Source: Phymatolithon calcareum (taxonomy: Eukaryota > Rhodophyta > Florideophyceae > Hapalidiales). Taken from it: a stretch of 64,000 nt of DNA. Numbering within the stretch: the stretch's first letter is position 1; every line of letters starts with the position of its first letter. The notes beneath the pieces were generated by a model. That model saw only the letters and a program-made list of their open reading frames with translations. It was not told where the DNA came from and did not search any database. The position numbers were made by a program, and so were the translations under genes. The DNA is taken from NCBI GenBank assembly GCA_977006965.1, contig OZ345365.1, positions 2,108,001 to 2,172,000 of the forward strand. Reading direction: 5' to 3'. This document shows, one piece after another, positions 1 through 10,800 of this stretch.

Positions 1-598
1 ACTAACGTCAGAGAGCTTCGGGAGCATTGAAGATAAACTGACCTTAACAAAGAAACTGCAGATCAGGTAAGCAATTCTTCTCTGAAGATGACTGAAACTA
101 AGGCGAGTGCCGGATAAGGGGCAGACCAAGATTTCCTAGCCTTCTCACTGTAGAAGGAGACCTAAGACGTAGCACCCGACGGTGGCGTCTAATAATATCT
201 GAGGCAAATGTGACGGACGTCCATTGCGAACCGGTAATCTTTCAACCGACGTCTTCAAGCTTTTTCGAAAGAAGAATAATGGTATTTAACTGAGTTTCTT
301 TTATGTTGCTGATACAGTGGCACTCCCAGCTTCTGATTTCGGCTGTTGGATCATATGAATTCGAAGACTGCATACTACCTTGAAAACTTCGTACTCAATA
401 TGGTTTGGAACGGATTCAGAACTATAGAGAATTGCGTTTTCAAGCATCTATGCGCTTCGAGCCAAAGTGCAATTTTCCATTTTTCACACCGTTCGGTGTA
501 TCTAACATCTGTAGTGTGGAAATCATTTGCAAGGCTTTTATTCTTAACAGTTTGCCAGTAAAATGCATGGAAGCGTGACACCGAATGATATTGAGAAC

Positions 599-1198
599 CT
601 ACAGCGGAAGCTTCAACGTCTGATAAAAGATTTGGAATAAGTAACCTGGCTCTCCTATGAAGAACGAATACACCTGTCCGTCGGGGTTGAGGAAATTGAT
701 TACGTGTAGCTTGTTCATTAAAACGTAGAAAAACACCGGCTGAACTACGTTACAGAACCAAAAGTCCTTGAACACAATTGGTGGATTGAATGTATTCTGC
801 GGTAGATCCGCCCTGTGGGTCATCCAATCGTGGCTGCCATCACTGTAGTCGACTTGGACATACGCTGAAATCTCCGCAAATTCGTTAGGCACTTCGTGGG
901 AATCATCGCCAATCATATGAACCATGATGGTAATCCTGGTGCAAAACAAGTGTCCCGACGACATTACTTTCTGCTGAAGGGCCAGTCGATTCAATGTAGC
1001 ATTGTAGCCTTCCCTTGGTGCCATCGCTGCCAGCGCGGACGCATTATATTTCAGGTAGGAAGGCCCCGGAGACTCGACAGGACGCGCAAAACTGTGAAGG
1101 TATCCATCGCCTGAGGCCTCTGCTTGATGCGGCACTGGACCGCTACTGACGAGAACGAATAGGGCGAAAAGCGCGAAGAAACGAATAGCTTGGAACAT
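599..1198 (-). CDS. Secreted protein of unknown family, array copy 1 (diverged)
   Basis: Intronless, 199 residues. The ATG at 1198 is preferred over one 27 nt upstream because a TATA box at 1250-1257 puts the transcript start at about 1225, and because the protein then opens with a classic signal peptide: MFQAIRFF followed by a run of F, A, L and V, with likely cleavage after residues 22-26. The mature part has N-x-S/T sites near residues 50-65 and a motif YSDGSHDWMTHR; it ends TLKLPL. An AATAAA signal (complement at 537-542) lies about 57 nt past the TAG. I recognise no family. Compared with copies 2 and 3, the first third is nearly identical, but the rest carries about 30 replacements and an 11-residue net deletion while flanking DNA is almost unchanged. 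It is probably a secreted or surface protein; its role is unknown. Confidence 0.75.
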   Translation of the reverse strand: MFQAIRFFALFALFVLVSSGPVPHQAEASGDGYLHSFARPVESPGPSYLKYNASALAAMAPREGYNATLNRLALQQKVMSSGHLFCTRITIMVHMIGDDSHEVPNEFAEISAYVQVDYSDGSHDWMTHRADLPQNTFNPPIVFKDFWFCNVVQPVFFYVLMNKLHVINFLNPDGQVYSFFIGEPGYLFQIFYQTLKLPL

Positions 1199-1249
1199 AG
1201 TGTTGCTTGTGATGGTGCGGCACACAACAGCACCAACTGCAAACTACTG

Positions 1250-1257
1250 CTTATAAG
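1250..1257 (-). promoter_or_regulatory. TATA box of secreted gene, copy 1
   Basis: On the minus strand the motif is CTTATAAG, about 52-59 nt upstream of the chosen ATG, with a TTTGCAGTT initiator-like sequence just downstream. The same motif stands at 8712-8718 and 16173-16179 in copies 2 and 3. Confidence 0.6.
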
Positions 1258-1385
1258 AACATAAGGTTCACCGCGTAAGGGAAGCGATATCTCTTGGAAC
1301 AAGTGCAGCAGAAAGGTTTGCTTCCAATACTGTATGCGCCAGAAGGAGTCTATAATCACGGACATCACGACATGGTGCCCCCAGC

Positions 1386-1712
1386 AACATGATTTTTGAA
1401 TGTTAGGAGATTAAGTTTTGAAGATGGGAGAACGAGAATACTCGTCGGGATGCAGTCGCCGTAGAGTTTTGAAATACTGTACAAGGTTAATCTCCCGCCA
1501 TACGTCACGGACTCCAAGGAACAATGTATATCTTAAAAAAGACTTGCCAGGCAACATGATTTTTGAATGTTGGGAGATTAAGCCTTGAAGATGGGAGAAC
1601 GAGAATACTCGTCGGGATGCAGTCGCAGGAGAGTTTTGAAATACAAGGTTAATCTCCCGCCATGCGTCACAGACTCCAAGGATGTATATCTTAAAAACGA
1701 CTTTCTCATTAA
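1386..1712. repeat. Two direct repeats of ~165 bp, each with a small inverted-repeat core
   Basis: The stretch from AACATGATTTTTGAATG at 1386 repeats at about 1554. Each copy holds an inner segment bounded by GGAGATTAAG on the left and TTAATCTCCC on the right, about 90 bp apart, like a tiny MITE. Equivalent copies lie at 8847-9173 and 16308-16634. An open frame of 110 codons across the pair simply reflects the repetition. Confidence 0.7.
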
Positions 1713-1793
1713 ATTGTACCGAAATGTATGCATTTCGGTACAATCCAATCCATAAGGCCCGTTCTTAATCTCCCCGTGCTCGGGGAGATTAAG
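1713..1793. repeat. Two adjacent short palindromes
   Basis: 1713-1744 has 14-bp perfect arms (ATTGTACCGAAATG) around a TATG loop. 1764-1793 has 13-bp perfect arms (CTTAATCTCCCCG) around TGCT. The second shares its arm sequence with the ends of the mini-elements just upstream, so it looks like two element ends with almost no interior. Repeated in copies 2 and 3. Confidence 0.75.
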
Positions 1794-1804
1794 TCAATTG
1801 ATTG

Positions 1805-2091
1805 GATTGGATTTCTGTTTCGTTGACGCTCCCTTTGTCAATTATCATTGCACCTTAGAGACTATTCGTTGCGCTGTAATCCTTCGTTTCCGTTTTCATT
1901 AAAGTAGTTGATTAAGTCAATGAATACACATTATTTATAAATCGAACGATTATATTCAAGGCCAAGGATGGATGGATTTCTGTTTTATTGAAGCTCCCTT
2001 AGTCAATTATCATTGCACCTGAGAGACTTTTCGTTTCGCTACTATCCTTCGCTTACGTTTTCATTTTGATTTCGGACATTTTCTTTGGACG
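1805..2091 (-). mobile_element. LINE-X 3' ends, two copies, minus strand
   Basis: 1968-2091 is the reverse complement of the 3' UTR at about 3165-3290: (ATCC)n tail, AATAAAACAG polyA-like motif, then 120 nt of 3' UTR. 1805-1902 is an older, diverged copy of the same end. The younger one is flanked by GGCCAAGG on the left and GGGCAAGG on the right, a possible short TSD. Repeated in copy 2 (9266-9552); in copy 3 only the older end is present. Confidence 0.65.
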
Positions 2092-2100
2092 TTCAAGGGC

Positions 2101-3062
2101 AAGGAAGCGTTTAATACAAATGCAAGTGATAGGAAATCAGAGTGAATTTATTTTTCTACAACACGTCACAATACAGTACGTGCACCGACAAAATTTGTCG
2201 GTAAATGTATTGTGAAGAATTTATTAAATGAGCCCAACAAGAGAAGATCGTATAGATTGAGAAGGTCATGTCGAATTCAATAAAATTCAATGAATTCGAA
2301 ATGACATTCTCAATCTGTATATACGATCTTCTCTTGTTGGGCCTACATTTTGACATGGTATGTACCATATGAAGAGTGAACAATTATTGTCCACCTAATG
2401 GCAGTGCCGTGTCGTCGACGAGGGCCTACTGGCCCAGCCTGGTGAAGCGTTTAATTCAAATGCAAGTGATAGGAAATCAGAGTGAATTTATTTTTCTAGA
2501 ACACGTCACAATACAGTACAGTACGTTCACCGACAAAATTTGTTGGTAAATGTATTGTAACGAATTCATTAAATGAGCCCAACAAGAGAAGATCGTATAG
2601 ATTGAGAAGGTCATGTCGAATTCAATAAAATTCAATGAATTCGAAATGACATTCTCAATCTGTATATACGATCTTCTCTTGTTGGGCCTAAGTTTTGACA
2701 TGGTATGTACCATATGAAGAGTGAACAATTATTGTCCACCTAATGGCAGTGCCGTGTCGTCGACGAGGGCCTACTGGCCCAGGCCGGTGAAGCGTTTAAT
2801 TCAAATGCAAGTGATAGGAAATCAGAGTGAATTTATTTTTCTAGAACACGTCACAATACAGTACGTTCACCGACAAAATTTGTTGGTAAATGTATTGTGA
2901 CGAATTCATTAAATGAGCCCAACAAGAGAAGATCGCATACAGTAGATTGAGAATGTCATGTCGAATTCATTGAATTTATTAAATTTTAATGAATTCGACA
3001 TGACATTCTCAATCTATACGATCTTCTCTTGTTGGGCCTACATTTTGACATGGCATATATCA
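2101..3062. repeat. Hairpin satellite array, copy 1 (2.8 units of ~340 bp)
   Basis: Units start GAAGCGTTTAAT, repeat at about 2444 and 2788, and include a foldback of about 110 bp: GCCCAACAAGAGAAGATCGT on the left is matched by its complement on the right around an AT-rich centre. A smaller hairpin ACCGACAAAATTTGTCGGT lies ahead of it. Each unit ends in a GC-rich block beginning TGTCCACCTAATGGCAG. No coding; open frames here read through the foldback. Confidence 0.85.
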
Positions 3063-3291
3063 TATGTCGAACTCGATGAAGCTCTCGCAGTTATCTCAAA
3101 GTTAATGTCCAAGCAACGACTTTCTGATGAGATGCTGGAAATGGCAGTTGATGCCGTCCAAAGAAAATGTCCGAAATCAAAATGAAAACGTAAGCGAAGG
3201 ATTGTAGCGCAACGAAAAGTCTCTCAGGTGCAATGATAATTGACTAAGGGAGCTTCAATAAAACAGAAATCCATCCATCCATCCATTCATA
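3063..3291 (+). mobile_element. LINE-X 3' end, plus strand, with C-terminal coding tail
   Basis: A frame ending at 3185 reads VELDEALAVISKLMSKQRLS and so on, then a 3' UTR with AATAAA and a (ATCC)n tail. The peptide resembles the C-terminal tails of LINE-A and LINE-C (an alternating helical segment with the LSxE motif), so this is the 3' end of a further LINE family of the same clade. The copy-2 equivalent is 10524-10752. Confidence 0.55.
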
Positions 3292-3339
3292 TTCCGTTTC
3301 TTGGTGCATCTTCATCGACCGTAGTATACGTTGCAACAC

Positions 3340-4000
3340 GATAAGCTCCACCACGGCACCAGTCGCAAAGTGTTTCGCCAAAATGGATTTTCTCCACAAA
3401 GGAACTCTGTCTATGGAACCTTATGGAACATGTATTTTCACGCGACGTTCAGACAGAGTGTGTTTGGATACCGAATCACTGTGGCGTCGCGAAGAATGAG
3501 GCTTCTGATGAACATGCGGGGCGGGGAATTTCGGAATCGAGTCTGGCGCTGCACCAAGCGATACCTCTCACTTTGGAAGCGGCACGATCCATCATAAAAC
3601 CGCCCTGTAGATGAAAACCAGTGACCCTTCCTACGCTTCCGAAAGATCTGCACATCTCACAGAGACGTACAGAGGTTGTACTGCACCAGCTCATAGTGAA
3701 TTGCAGCCCTATTGTGGCAAGCTTTCACCATGGACACAGCGAGGATGAACCACTTCTCTACGACCTAGTATGCAAGATGTGCCCGTATGGCGTCAAGGAG
3801 ACAGTGGAACACCTTATCCTACACTGCTCTGGGAGGACTGTCTCTCGACAACAATTCATCGGAAGAGTGCGAGACAATACGGTAGAAGATCTGTGCAGGG
3901 AGAGACCCGTAGAGATACTCCAATATTTGAACAATGAGAACTTACTCTAGGGTTAGTTCTGGCGTTAATTAAGACATTCTGCATTAAAGAAAGAAAGAAA
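3340..4000 (+). pseudogene. LINE-B 3' fragment: RNase H end and zinc-knuckle C-terminus
   Basis: Frames here match the end of the better-preserved minus-strand LINE-B at 29691-31006. The first part (to about 3612) carries the RNase H C-terminal motif WIPNHCGVAKNEASDEHA. The second (3621-3950) carries a zinc knuckle CKMC followed by ETVEHLILHC, a Cys-Cys-His-Cys arrangement common at the end of LINE proteins that have an RNase H domain. A TAG separates the two, and the 5' part is missing. The 3' end is a (GAAA)n tail at 3986-4000. It is a dead 5'-truncated copy. Confidence 0.75.
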
Positions 4001-4125
4001 GCATCTGAGTTCATGATTTTCATGATCACTTGCATGAATGCATGAATGCGCGGCATCCACCACTTAATTCTTTCTTCTTTGCGGAACATAGCAGGTGCGT
4101 TTGTAACTTTTATCCAAAACTCTCA

Positions 4126-7052
4126 CTTCTTTTTCGTATTTTCGTCTCTGTCTGCTATATATCACCCTCAGCCGCTCTTAAAGGTACGAATGAAAACGAA
4201 GTACAACGATGCTTGTCAATGCTGCAGTCGCACAGCAGAGGACCAGCCTTGGCGATAGGGGACTGGAATGCGCGCCACAAATTATGGGACAAGAAGACAA
4301 ATGGAAGAGGCGCCTTCCTTTTGGGATGGTTGCAAAAACACAGATGGGAGGCTCACTGCGGAACTGAAAACACGTGCATCACTTACAATGGAGCAAGTAA
4401 TATCGACTTTTTCCTAAGCAAGCAAATTGAACCGGGAAAAGTCTCATCGCCCCCAGGACCCTGGCTAGGAAATCTGCAACACAAGCCCGTAATGGTTCGA
4501 ATCCCATCAAGGCGGCAACTTCCGAGGACAAAAGAAGTTATTGTGACACGAGGGCTTTCTGAGCCTGAGGTTGTCGATAACGTCCGCGTCGAGTATAACA
4601 TTGTGCTCCCCGCACTCATCATGAGACTCAATGAGTGTAAGACGGAAAAGAACCTTAACGATGTTTACGACTCCATAGTGAAAGCTCTACTCCGACCATG
4701 GCGCAAAAAAATCAATCTGGACAGGGCGCAATCCTCCTTCTGGAATAAGGAGCTGGACGCAATGGCTAAGGAGCGTACAAGGCTGTTTAGGAAAGCCCGA
4801 CGGTCCAAAACTGAGGCAGATGTGGAGATGCACAAGAAATTTAAGGCAAAAATGAAAAGGGCAGTGTGGGCTGCGAAAAACACGTCATACACCCGATTCC
4901 TCGACGAGCTCGACGAGCTACCGGCGGCTACCGCAATTGAGAAAACATCGAAGATGGCAAGAGCTCTCACACGAAGACACAAGGAGAACATGAAGCAAGG
5001 TACGGAGCTCCCACCGAGCTTGTTCCTTGCTCACATCGCCAACGTATGCTCGGCAAAAAATACATGGAGAGGCGACACCAGAGAATTCAGCCCAGAATGG
5101 ACGTTCCGACATGACATAGAATCGGCAATTTTATCGAGTCCCAATGGAAAAGCCCCGGGACTGGACCAAGTTAAGAACGAGATGCTGAAGATAGACCCCA
5201 AACTGAGCACCAGATTGTTGTTCGCGTTATGGCAAGCCTGTGGCCGACTTCAAACGACCCCATTGGAGTGGAAAAGAACGAAAGTCGTCGCAATCTATAA
5301 GGGCGGAGAAACTAGCAAGCCGGAAAGCTACCGTCCCATCTCGCTGCTGAGCCACACCCGGAAAATCATCGAGATGGCATTGGACAAGCTGATACGACGA
5401 AACTATAAATTTCATGTATCTCAATTGGGATTCCAGAAAAACAAAGGGACAGAGCTTGCCCTTCTCCACGCAGAAGCTCTCCGACAGCAAGGTCACAGCT
5501 ATGTCGCTATCTTGGACTTAAAGGCAGCATATGACTCTGTTCCAAGAGACACGCTCGCAAGAAGATTACGAAGGGTCCTTGACCCAAGTATATCCGAGAT
5601 GATTATGCCGTTCTTGGAACCGTCATATATCGAGAATGACGACGGCGAATGGTTCACCATCGACAAGGGGGTGGCACAAGGCTCTCCCCTAAGCCCATGT
5701 CTCTACAATATTTTTATGGACACCTTTGCCATGGAGCTCGACTTAATCCCCAAAGATGTGTCGAAAGAGCCGTGCAAGCTCTTTGCAGATGATGTGAAGC
5801 TGACAGCCACCTCTGCAAAGGGGCTGCAGAAAATTCTGGACCTGGCGTCGAAATGGGCAGAAGAGAATGAAATGAAGTGGAATACGACAAAAAGTGCCAT
5901 CCTATGGACAAGGGCCACGGCACGACTGCAATTCCAACTGTCGGGAAGGAAGCTGACGAAACAACGGGAAGTGAAATACCTTGGTGTTACGATAACCGAG
6001 GATGGGATATCAGATTCCAAACTTGTCGAAAGAATCAAGAACTCCAAAAATGTTCTTGGAACGCTGAGGCGCCTTGGGGTCTTCACGAACGGCGTGCACC
6101 CGTCGAGGTCAATCAGGCTGTACAAGTCTCTTGTACAGTCGAGGTGGGAGTATGCAGTACATCTGACACCATGGACACCCAAAGTGGAGCTTGAGATCAA
6201 GAAGGTGGAGTCGATGTTCTTCGGCCAAATATTTGGGAAACCAGGCAGAAGGAGTGCGGATAGAAGCAGAGCGATGTGCCGTATTGTGAAGCCGAAGGAC
6301 AGAAGGGATATACTTGCAAGACTGTTTGTGCGAAGACTAATGAGGCAGGCGGAAAATCTTGAGTCAAAACTGACACAGGTGCGACAACCGAAGGAGATCG
6401 AAAACGCAAATCTGGACGTAACCCACGCCAAAGTAAACCCTCACCTCTTCAGAGCGGCGTATAAAACTACGCCTCGCACAAACATCAAGCAATACCAAAG
6501 ACAAAAGATCCTGGAAGCTGCCACGAAAGTGGAAAAAGGAAAAAACGCCCCATCCCGAGTATCAAGACCACACTGCCACCTCACTTGTGCTTCAAGTCAA
6601 GGAGGTACAGGACCCTGGCCATCAAATGGGCATTTGGAATGTTCCCGCCGATGAGCACCTCCGAGCTCATAGACCTAACTGGACAAACTGGAAAGGATGC
6701 TATCGAAGATCTCAAGTCAGGCCTATCAAAAGACAAGCTATCATATGAAGAAAGTGCTTTTACAAGGAGGGCACTCGACGAAATACTTGCCATGTATCAG
6801 GCGGCCAAGGCCACTCTCCAAACCTGAAACCCGCGACTCAAGACAGTGGAATATTTTTCCCCCTCGAGGCTCTAAGCCAGAGGTAGGTTTTGATATTTCC
6901 GCCAGATCGTGTCGAAATCGACCACGCTAACATACAAGAACGATAGACCCTGTTTTTGGCCCAATGGCCTTCGCAAAGTTGCCCCAAGCGTCTGCAGATG
7001 CGTTGGTAACTTTTAAATAAAAAACTTACACTTCTTCTTCTTCTTTTTCGTA
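4126..7052 (+). mobile_element. LINE-A, 5'-truncated, with 13-bp TSD (copy 1)
   Basis: Element 4139-7039 is flanked by the direct repeat CTTCTTTTTCGTA at 4126-4138 and 7040-7052. It starts inside the endonuclease domain and ends in the LINE-A 3' UTR GATGCGTTGGTAACTTTTAA with a (CTT)n tail. The left flank (4094-4130) is an older LINE-A-like 3' end, so the copy landed in the tail of a relative. Confidence 0.85.
4144..6827 (+). pseudogene. LINE-A endonuclease/reverse transcriptase, frameshifted (copy 1)
   Basis: In-frame coding begins at the insertion point, so the upstream ATG at 4030 is flank. Seen in order: the C-terminal half of an AP-type endonuclease (GDWNARHKLWD, SNIDFFLS, QHKPVMV), a basic linker, then reverse transcriptase with KAPGLDQVKNEML, YRPISLLS, LDLKAAYDSVPR, GVAQGSPLSPCLYNIFMD and the catalytic FADDVKL near 5790, then a helical C-terminal region. 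Near 6545 an A-run has lost a base: the frame in use ends at 6654, while the conserved tail (LAIKWAFGMFPPMS onward) continues in the next frame to 6827. Copy 2 has the same defect. There is no RNase H domain. The protein would copy its own RNA at a nicked target (target-primed reverse transcription); this copy cannot. Confidence 0.9.
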
Positions 7053-7429
7053 CACACGGAATATGAGCACCTAAGGCTATTCTACAACCGCGTCTCATCG
7101 TTCAGAAATTTGAATCTATGCAATTCTACTACTATACTGTAATGTAGCCGGAACGAATTTAGACAAACGTAACCCCCAAGCTCGACGTAACATGACCACA
7201 ACATTTGCAAAAACTTTGCAATCACACCACTGTGACCCCAGTGCTCCCAGTTGCTCCTGAACTGTGTGACAGCGCCCTTTTTTGACGTGCTCACCGTTCG
7301 ATACTTGTCACATGAACGTGCAGTCAATGCAGCAGTACTCCTGACGATCAAAATCCTATATCTGTAGCTGATTACTCACACAAGTAGTTGCAATCGCGAG
7401 AACCAAAATTGATATAAATTGCGCTGGCG
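7053..7429. other. Non-coding stretch of the duplicated unit
   Basis: Between the LINE-A target-site repeat and the unit boundary. No gene, repeat or motif recognised. Equivalent in copy 2: 14514-14890. Confidence 0.5.
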
Positions 7430-8026
7430 ACTAGCGTCAGAGAGCTTCGGGAGCATTGAAGATAAACTGACTTTTACAAATAACCTGCAGATCAGGTAAG
7501 CAATTCTTCTCTGAAAATGACTGAAACTAAGGCGAGTGCCGGATAAGGGGCAGACCAAGATTTCCTAGCCTTCTCACTGTAGAAGGAGACCTAAGACGTA
7601 GCACCCGACGGTGGCGTCTAATAATATCTGAGGCAAATGTGACGGACGTCCATTGCGAACCGGTAATCTTTCAACCGACGTCTTCAAGCTTTTTCGAAAG
7701 AAGAATAATGGTATTTAACTGAGTTTCTTTTATGTTGCTGAAACAGTGGCACTCCCAGCTTCTGATTTCGGCTGTTGGATCATATGAATTCGAAGACTGC
7801 ATACACCTTGAAAACTTCGTACTCAATATGGTTTGGAACGGATTCAGAACTATAGAGAATTGCGTTTTCAAGCATCTATGCGCTTCGAGCCAAAGTGCAA
7901 TTTTCCATTTTTCACACCGTTCGGTGTATCTAACATCTGTAGTGTGGAAATCATTTGCAAGGCTTTTATTCTTAACAGTTTGCCAGTAAAATGCATGGAA
8001 GCGTGACACCGAATGATATTGAGAAC

Positions 8027-8659
8027 CTACAGCGGAAGCTTCAACGTCTGATAAAAGATTTGGAATACGTAACCTGGCTCTCCTATGAAGAACGCATTCA
8101 CCTGTCTGTCGGGGTTGAGGAAATTACCACCTCCGCTGAGAACGTCATGTGGAGTGCTTACGTCTAGCTCGTTCATGAAAACGTAGAAAAAGACCGGCTG
8201 AACTACGTTACAGAACCAAAAGTCCTTGAACACATTTGGTTGATCGAACTTAAAATTCTTGCGTAGATCCGCCCTGTGGGTCATCCAATCGTGGCTGCCA
8301 TCACTGTAGTCGACTTGGACAAACCCTGAAAGCTCCACAAAGTCGTTAGGCACATCGTCGGAATCATCGCCAGTCCTGTGAACCATGATGGTAATCTTGG
8401 TGCAAAACAAGGGTTCCGACGACATTCCTTTCTTCTGAAGGGCAAGTCGATTCAATGTAGCATTGTAGCCTTCCGTTGGTGCCATCGCTGCCAGCGCGGA
8501 CGCATTATATTTCAGGTAGGAAGGCCCCGGAGACTCGACAGGACGCGCAAAAGCGTGAAGGTATCCATCGCCTGAGGCCTCTGCTTGGTGCGGCACAGGA
8601 CCGCTACTGACGAGAACGAATAGGGCGAAAAGCGCGAAGAAACGAATAGCTTGGAACAT
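8027..8659 (-). CDS. Secreted protein of unknown family, array copy 2
   Basis: 210 residues, intronless. The start is chosen as in copy 1: TATA at 8712-8718, signal peptide beginning MFQAIRFF. An AATAAA (complement at 7965-7970) follows the stop. The product is the same as copy 3 and differs from copy 1 mainly after residue 70, where it has an extra segment STPHDVLSGGG and many replacements. Conserved islands between the versions are YSDGSHDWMTHRADL, FKDFWFCNVVQPVFFYV and the C-terminus, which suggests a shared fold with variable surface loops. Two conserved cysteines (in LFCT and WFCN) could pair. Function unknown. Confidence 0.8.
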   Translation of the reverse strand: MFQAIRFFALFALFVLVSSGPVPHQAEASGDGYLHAFARPVESPGPSYLKYNASALAAMAPTEGYNATLNRLALQKKGMSSEPLFCTKITIMVHRTGDDSDDVPNDFVELSGFVQVDYSDGSHDWMTHRADLRKNFKFDQPNVFKDFWFCNVVQPVFFYVFMNELDVSTPHDVLSGGGNFLNPDRQVNAFFIGEPGYVFQIFYQTLKLPL

Positions 8660-8711
8660 GGTGTTGCTTGTGATGGTGCGGCACACAACAGCACCAACTG
8701 CAAACTACTGC

Positions 8712-8718
8712 TTATAAG
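8712..8718 (-). promoter_or_regulatory. TATA box of secreted gene, copy 2
   Basis: TTATAAG motif, same spacing to the signal-peptide ATG as in copy 1. Confidence 0.6.
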
Positions 8719-8846
8719 AACATAAGGTTCACCGCGTAAGGGAAGCGATATCTCTTGGAACAAGTGCAGCAGAAAGGTTTGCTTCCAATACTGTATGCGC
8801 CAGAAGGAGTCTATAATCACGGACATCACGACATGGTGCCCCCAGC

Positions 8847-9254
8847 AACATGATTTTTGAATGTTAGGAGATTAAGTTTTGAAGATGGGAGAACGAGAAT
8901 ACTCGTCGGGATGCAGTCGCCGTAGAGTTTTGAAATACTGTACAAGGTTAATCTCCCGCCATACGTCACGGACTCCAAGGAACAATGTATATCTTAAAAA
9001 AGACTTGCCAGGCAACATGATTTTTGAATGTTGGGAGATTAAGCCTTGAAGATGGGAGAACGAGAATACTCGTCGGGATGCAGTCGCAGGAGAGTTTTGA
9101 AATACAAGGTTAATCTCCCGCCATGCGTCACAGACTCCAAGGATGTATATCTTAAAAACGACTTTCTCATTAAATTGTACCGAAATGTATGCATTTCGGT
9201 ACAATCCAATCCATAAGGCCCGTTCTTAATCTCCCCGTGCTCGGGGAGATTAAG
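8847..9254. repeat. Mini-repeats and palindromes, copy 2
   Basis: Copy-2 counterpart of the ~165-bp direct repeats and two short palindromes seen at 1386-1793; essentially identical. Confidence 0.7.
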
Positions 9255-9561
9255 TCAATTGATTGGATTGGATTTCTGTTTCGTTGACGCTCCCTTTGTC
9301 AATTATCATTGCACCTTAGAGACTTTTCGTTGCGCTGTAATCCTTCGTTTCCGTTTTCATTAAAGTAGTTGATTAAGTCAATGAATACACATTATTTATA
9401 AATCGAACGATTATATTCAAGGCCAAGGATGGATGGATTTCTGTTTTATTGAAGCTCCCTTAGTCAATTATCATTGCACCTGAGAGACTTTTCGTTTCGC
9501 TACTATCCTTCGCTTACGTTTTCATTTTGATTTCGGACATTTTCTTTGGACGTTCAAGGGC

Positions 9562-10523
9562 AAGGAAGCGTTTAATACAAATGCAAGTGATAGGAAATCA
9601 GAGTGAATTTATTTTTCTACAACACGTCACAATACAGTACGTGCACCGACAAAATTTGTCGGTAAATGTATTGTGAAGAATTTATTAAATGAGCCCAACA
9701 AGAGAAGATCGTATAGATTGAGAAGGTCATGTCGAATTCAATAAAATTCAATGAATTCGAAATGACATTCTCAATCTGTATATACGATCTTCTCTTGTTG
9801 GGCCTACATTTTGACATGGTATGTACCATATGAAGAGTGAACAATTATTGTCCACCTAATGGCAGTGCCGTGTCGTCGACGAGGGCCTACTGGCCCAGCC
9901 TGGTGAAGCGTTTAATTCAAATGCAAGTGATAGGAAATCAGAGTGAATTTATTTTTCTAGAACACGTCACAATACAGTACAGTACGTTCACCGACAAAAT
10001 TTGTTGGTAAATGTATTGTAACGAATTCATTAAATGAGCCCAACAAGAGAAGATCGTATAGATTGAGAAGGTCATGTCGAATTCAATAAAATTCAATGAA
10101 TTCGAAATGACATTCTCAATCTGTATATACGATCTTCTCTTGTTGGGCCTAAGTTTTGACATGGTATGTACCATATGAAGAGTGAACAATTATTGTCCAC
10201 CTAATGGCAGTGCCGTGTCGTCGACGAGGGCCTACTGGCCCAGGCCGGTGAAGCGTTTAATTCAAATGCAAGTGATAGGAAATCAGAGTGAATTTATTTT
10301 TCTAGAACACGTCACAATACAGTACGTTCACCGACAAAATTTGTTGGTAAATGTATTGTGACGAATTCATTAAATGAGCCCAACAAGAGAAGATCGCATA
10401 CAGTAGATTGAGAATGTCATGTCGAATTCATTGAATTTATTAAATTTTAATGAATTCGACATGACATTCTCAATCTATACGATCTTCTCTTGTTGGGCCT
10501 ACATTTTGACATGGCATATATCA
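9562..10523. repeat. Hairpin satellite array, copy 2
   Basis: Same 2.8 units as at 2101-3062, with the same foldbacks. LINE-X 3' ends border it at 9429-9552 (minus) and 10524-10752 (plus). Confidence 0.85.
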
Positions 10524-10800
10524 TATGTCGAACTCGATGAAGCTCTCGCAGTTATCTCAAAGTTAATGTCCAAGCAACGACTTTCTGATGAGATGCTGGA
10601 AATGGCAGTTGATGCCGTCCAAAGAAAATGTCCGAAATCAAAATGAAAACGTAAGCGAAGGATTGTAGCGCAACGAAAAGTCTCTCAGGTGCAATGATAA
10701 TTGACTAAGGGAGCTTCAATAAAACAGAAATCCATCCATCCATCCATTCATATTCCGTTTCTTGGTGCATCTTCATCGACCGTAGTATACGTTGCAACAC

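Larger units (their letters stand above)
1..7429. repeat. Tandem segmental duplication, copy 1 (left end outside window)
   Basis: The sequence from position 1 matches that from 7430 and again from 14891. Away from the secreted gene the copies are almost identical over kilobases, including the LINE-A coding region, whose predicted products are the same in copies 1 and 2. The period is 7461 bp (copy 1 is 33 bp shorter inside the secreted gene and has one extra base near 375). Copies abut with no spacer. The window begins inside copy 1, so more units may lie to the left. Confidence 0.95.

Noticed and set aside
1411-1743. 110-codon frame with an internal repeat
   Set aside because: It arises from the two 165-bp direct repeats; no start context or domain.
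2156-2728. Repeated 75-83-codon frames within the satellite
   Set aside because: They read through the foldback arms; identical frames recur only because the DNA is tandem.
5703-6431. 242-codon frame antisense to LINE-A
   Set aside because: It is a shadow of the RT coding strand; composition follows the opposite-strand codons.
7671-8009. 112-codon minus-strand frame just downstream of the secreted gene
   Set aside because: It lies in the gene's 3' UTR across the polyA signal, has no domain, and is broken by one extra base in copy 1.
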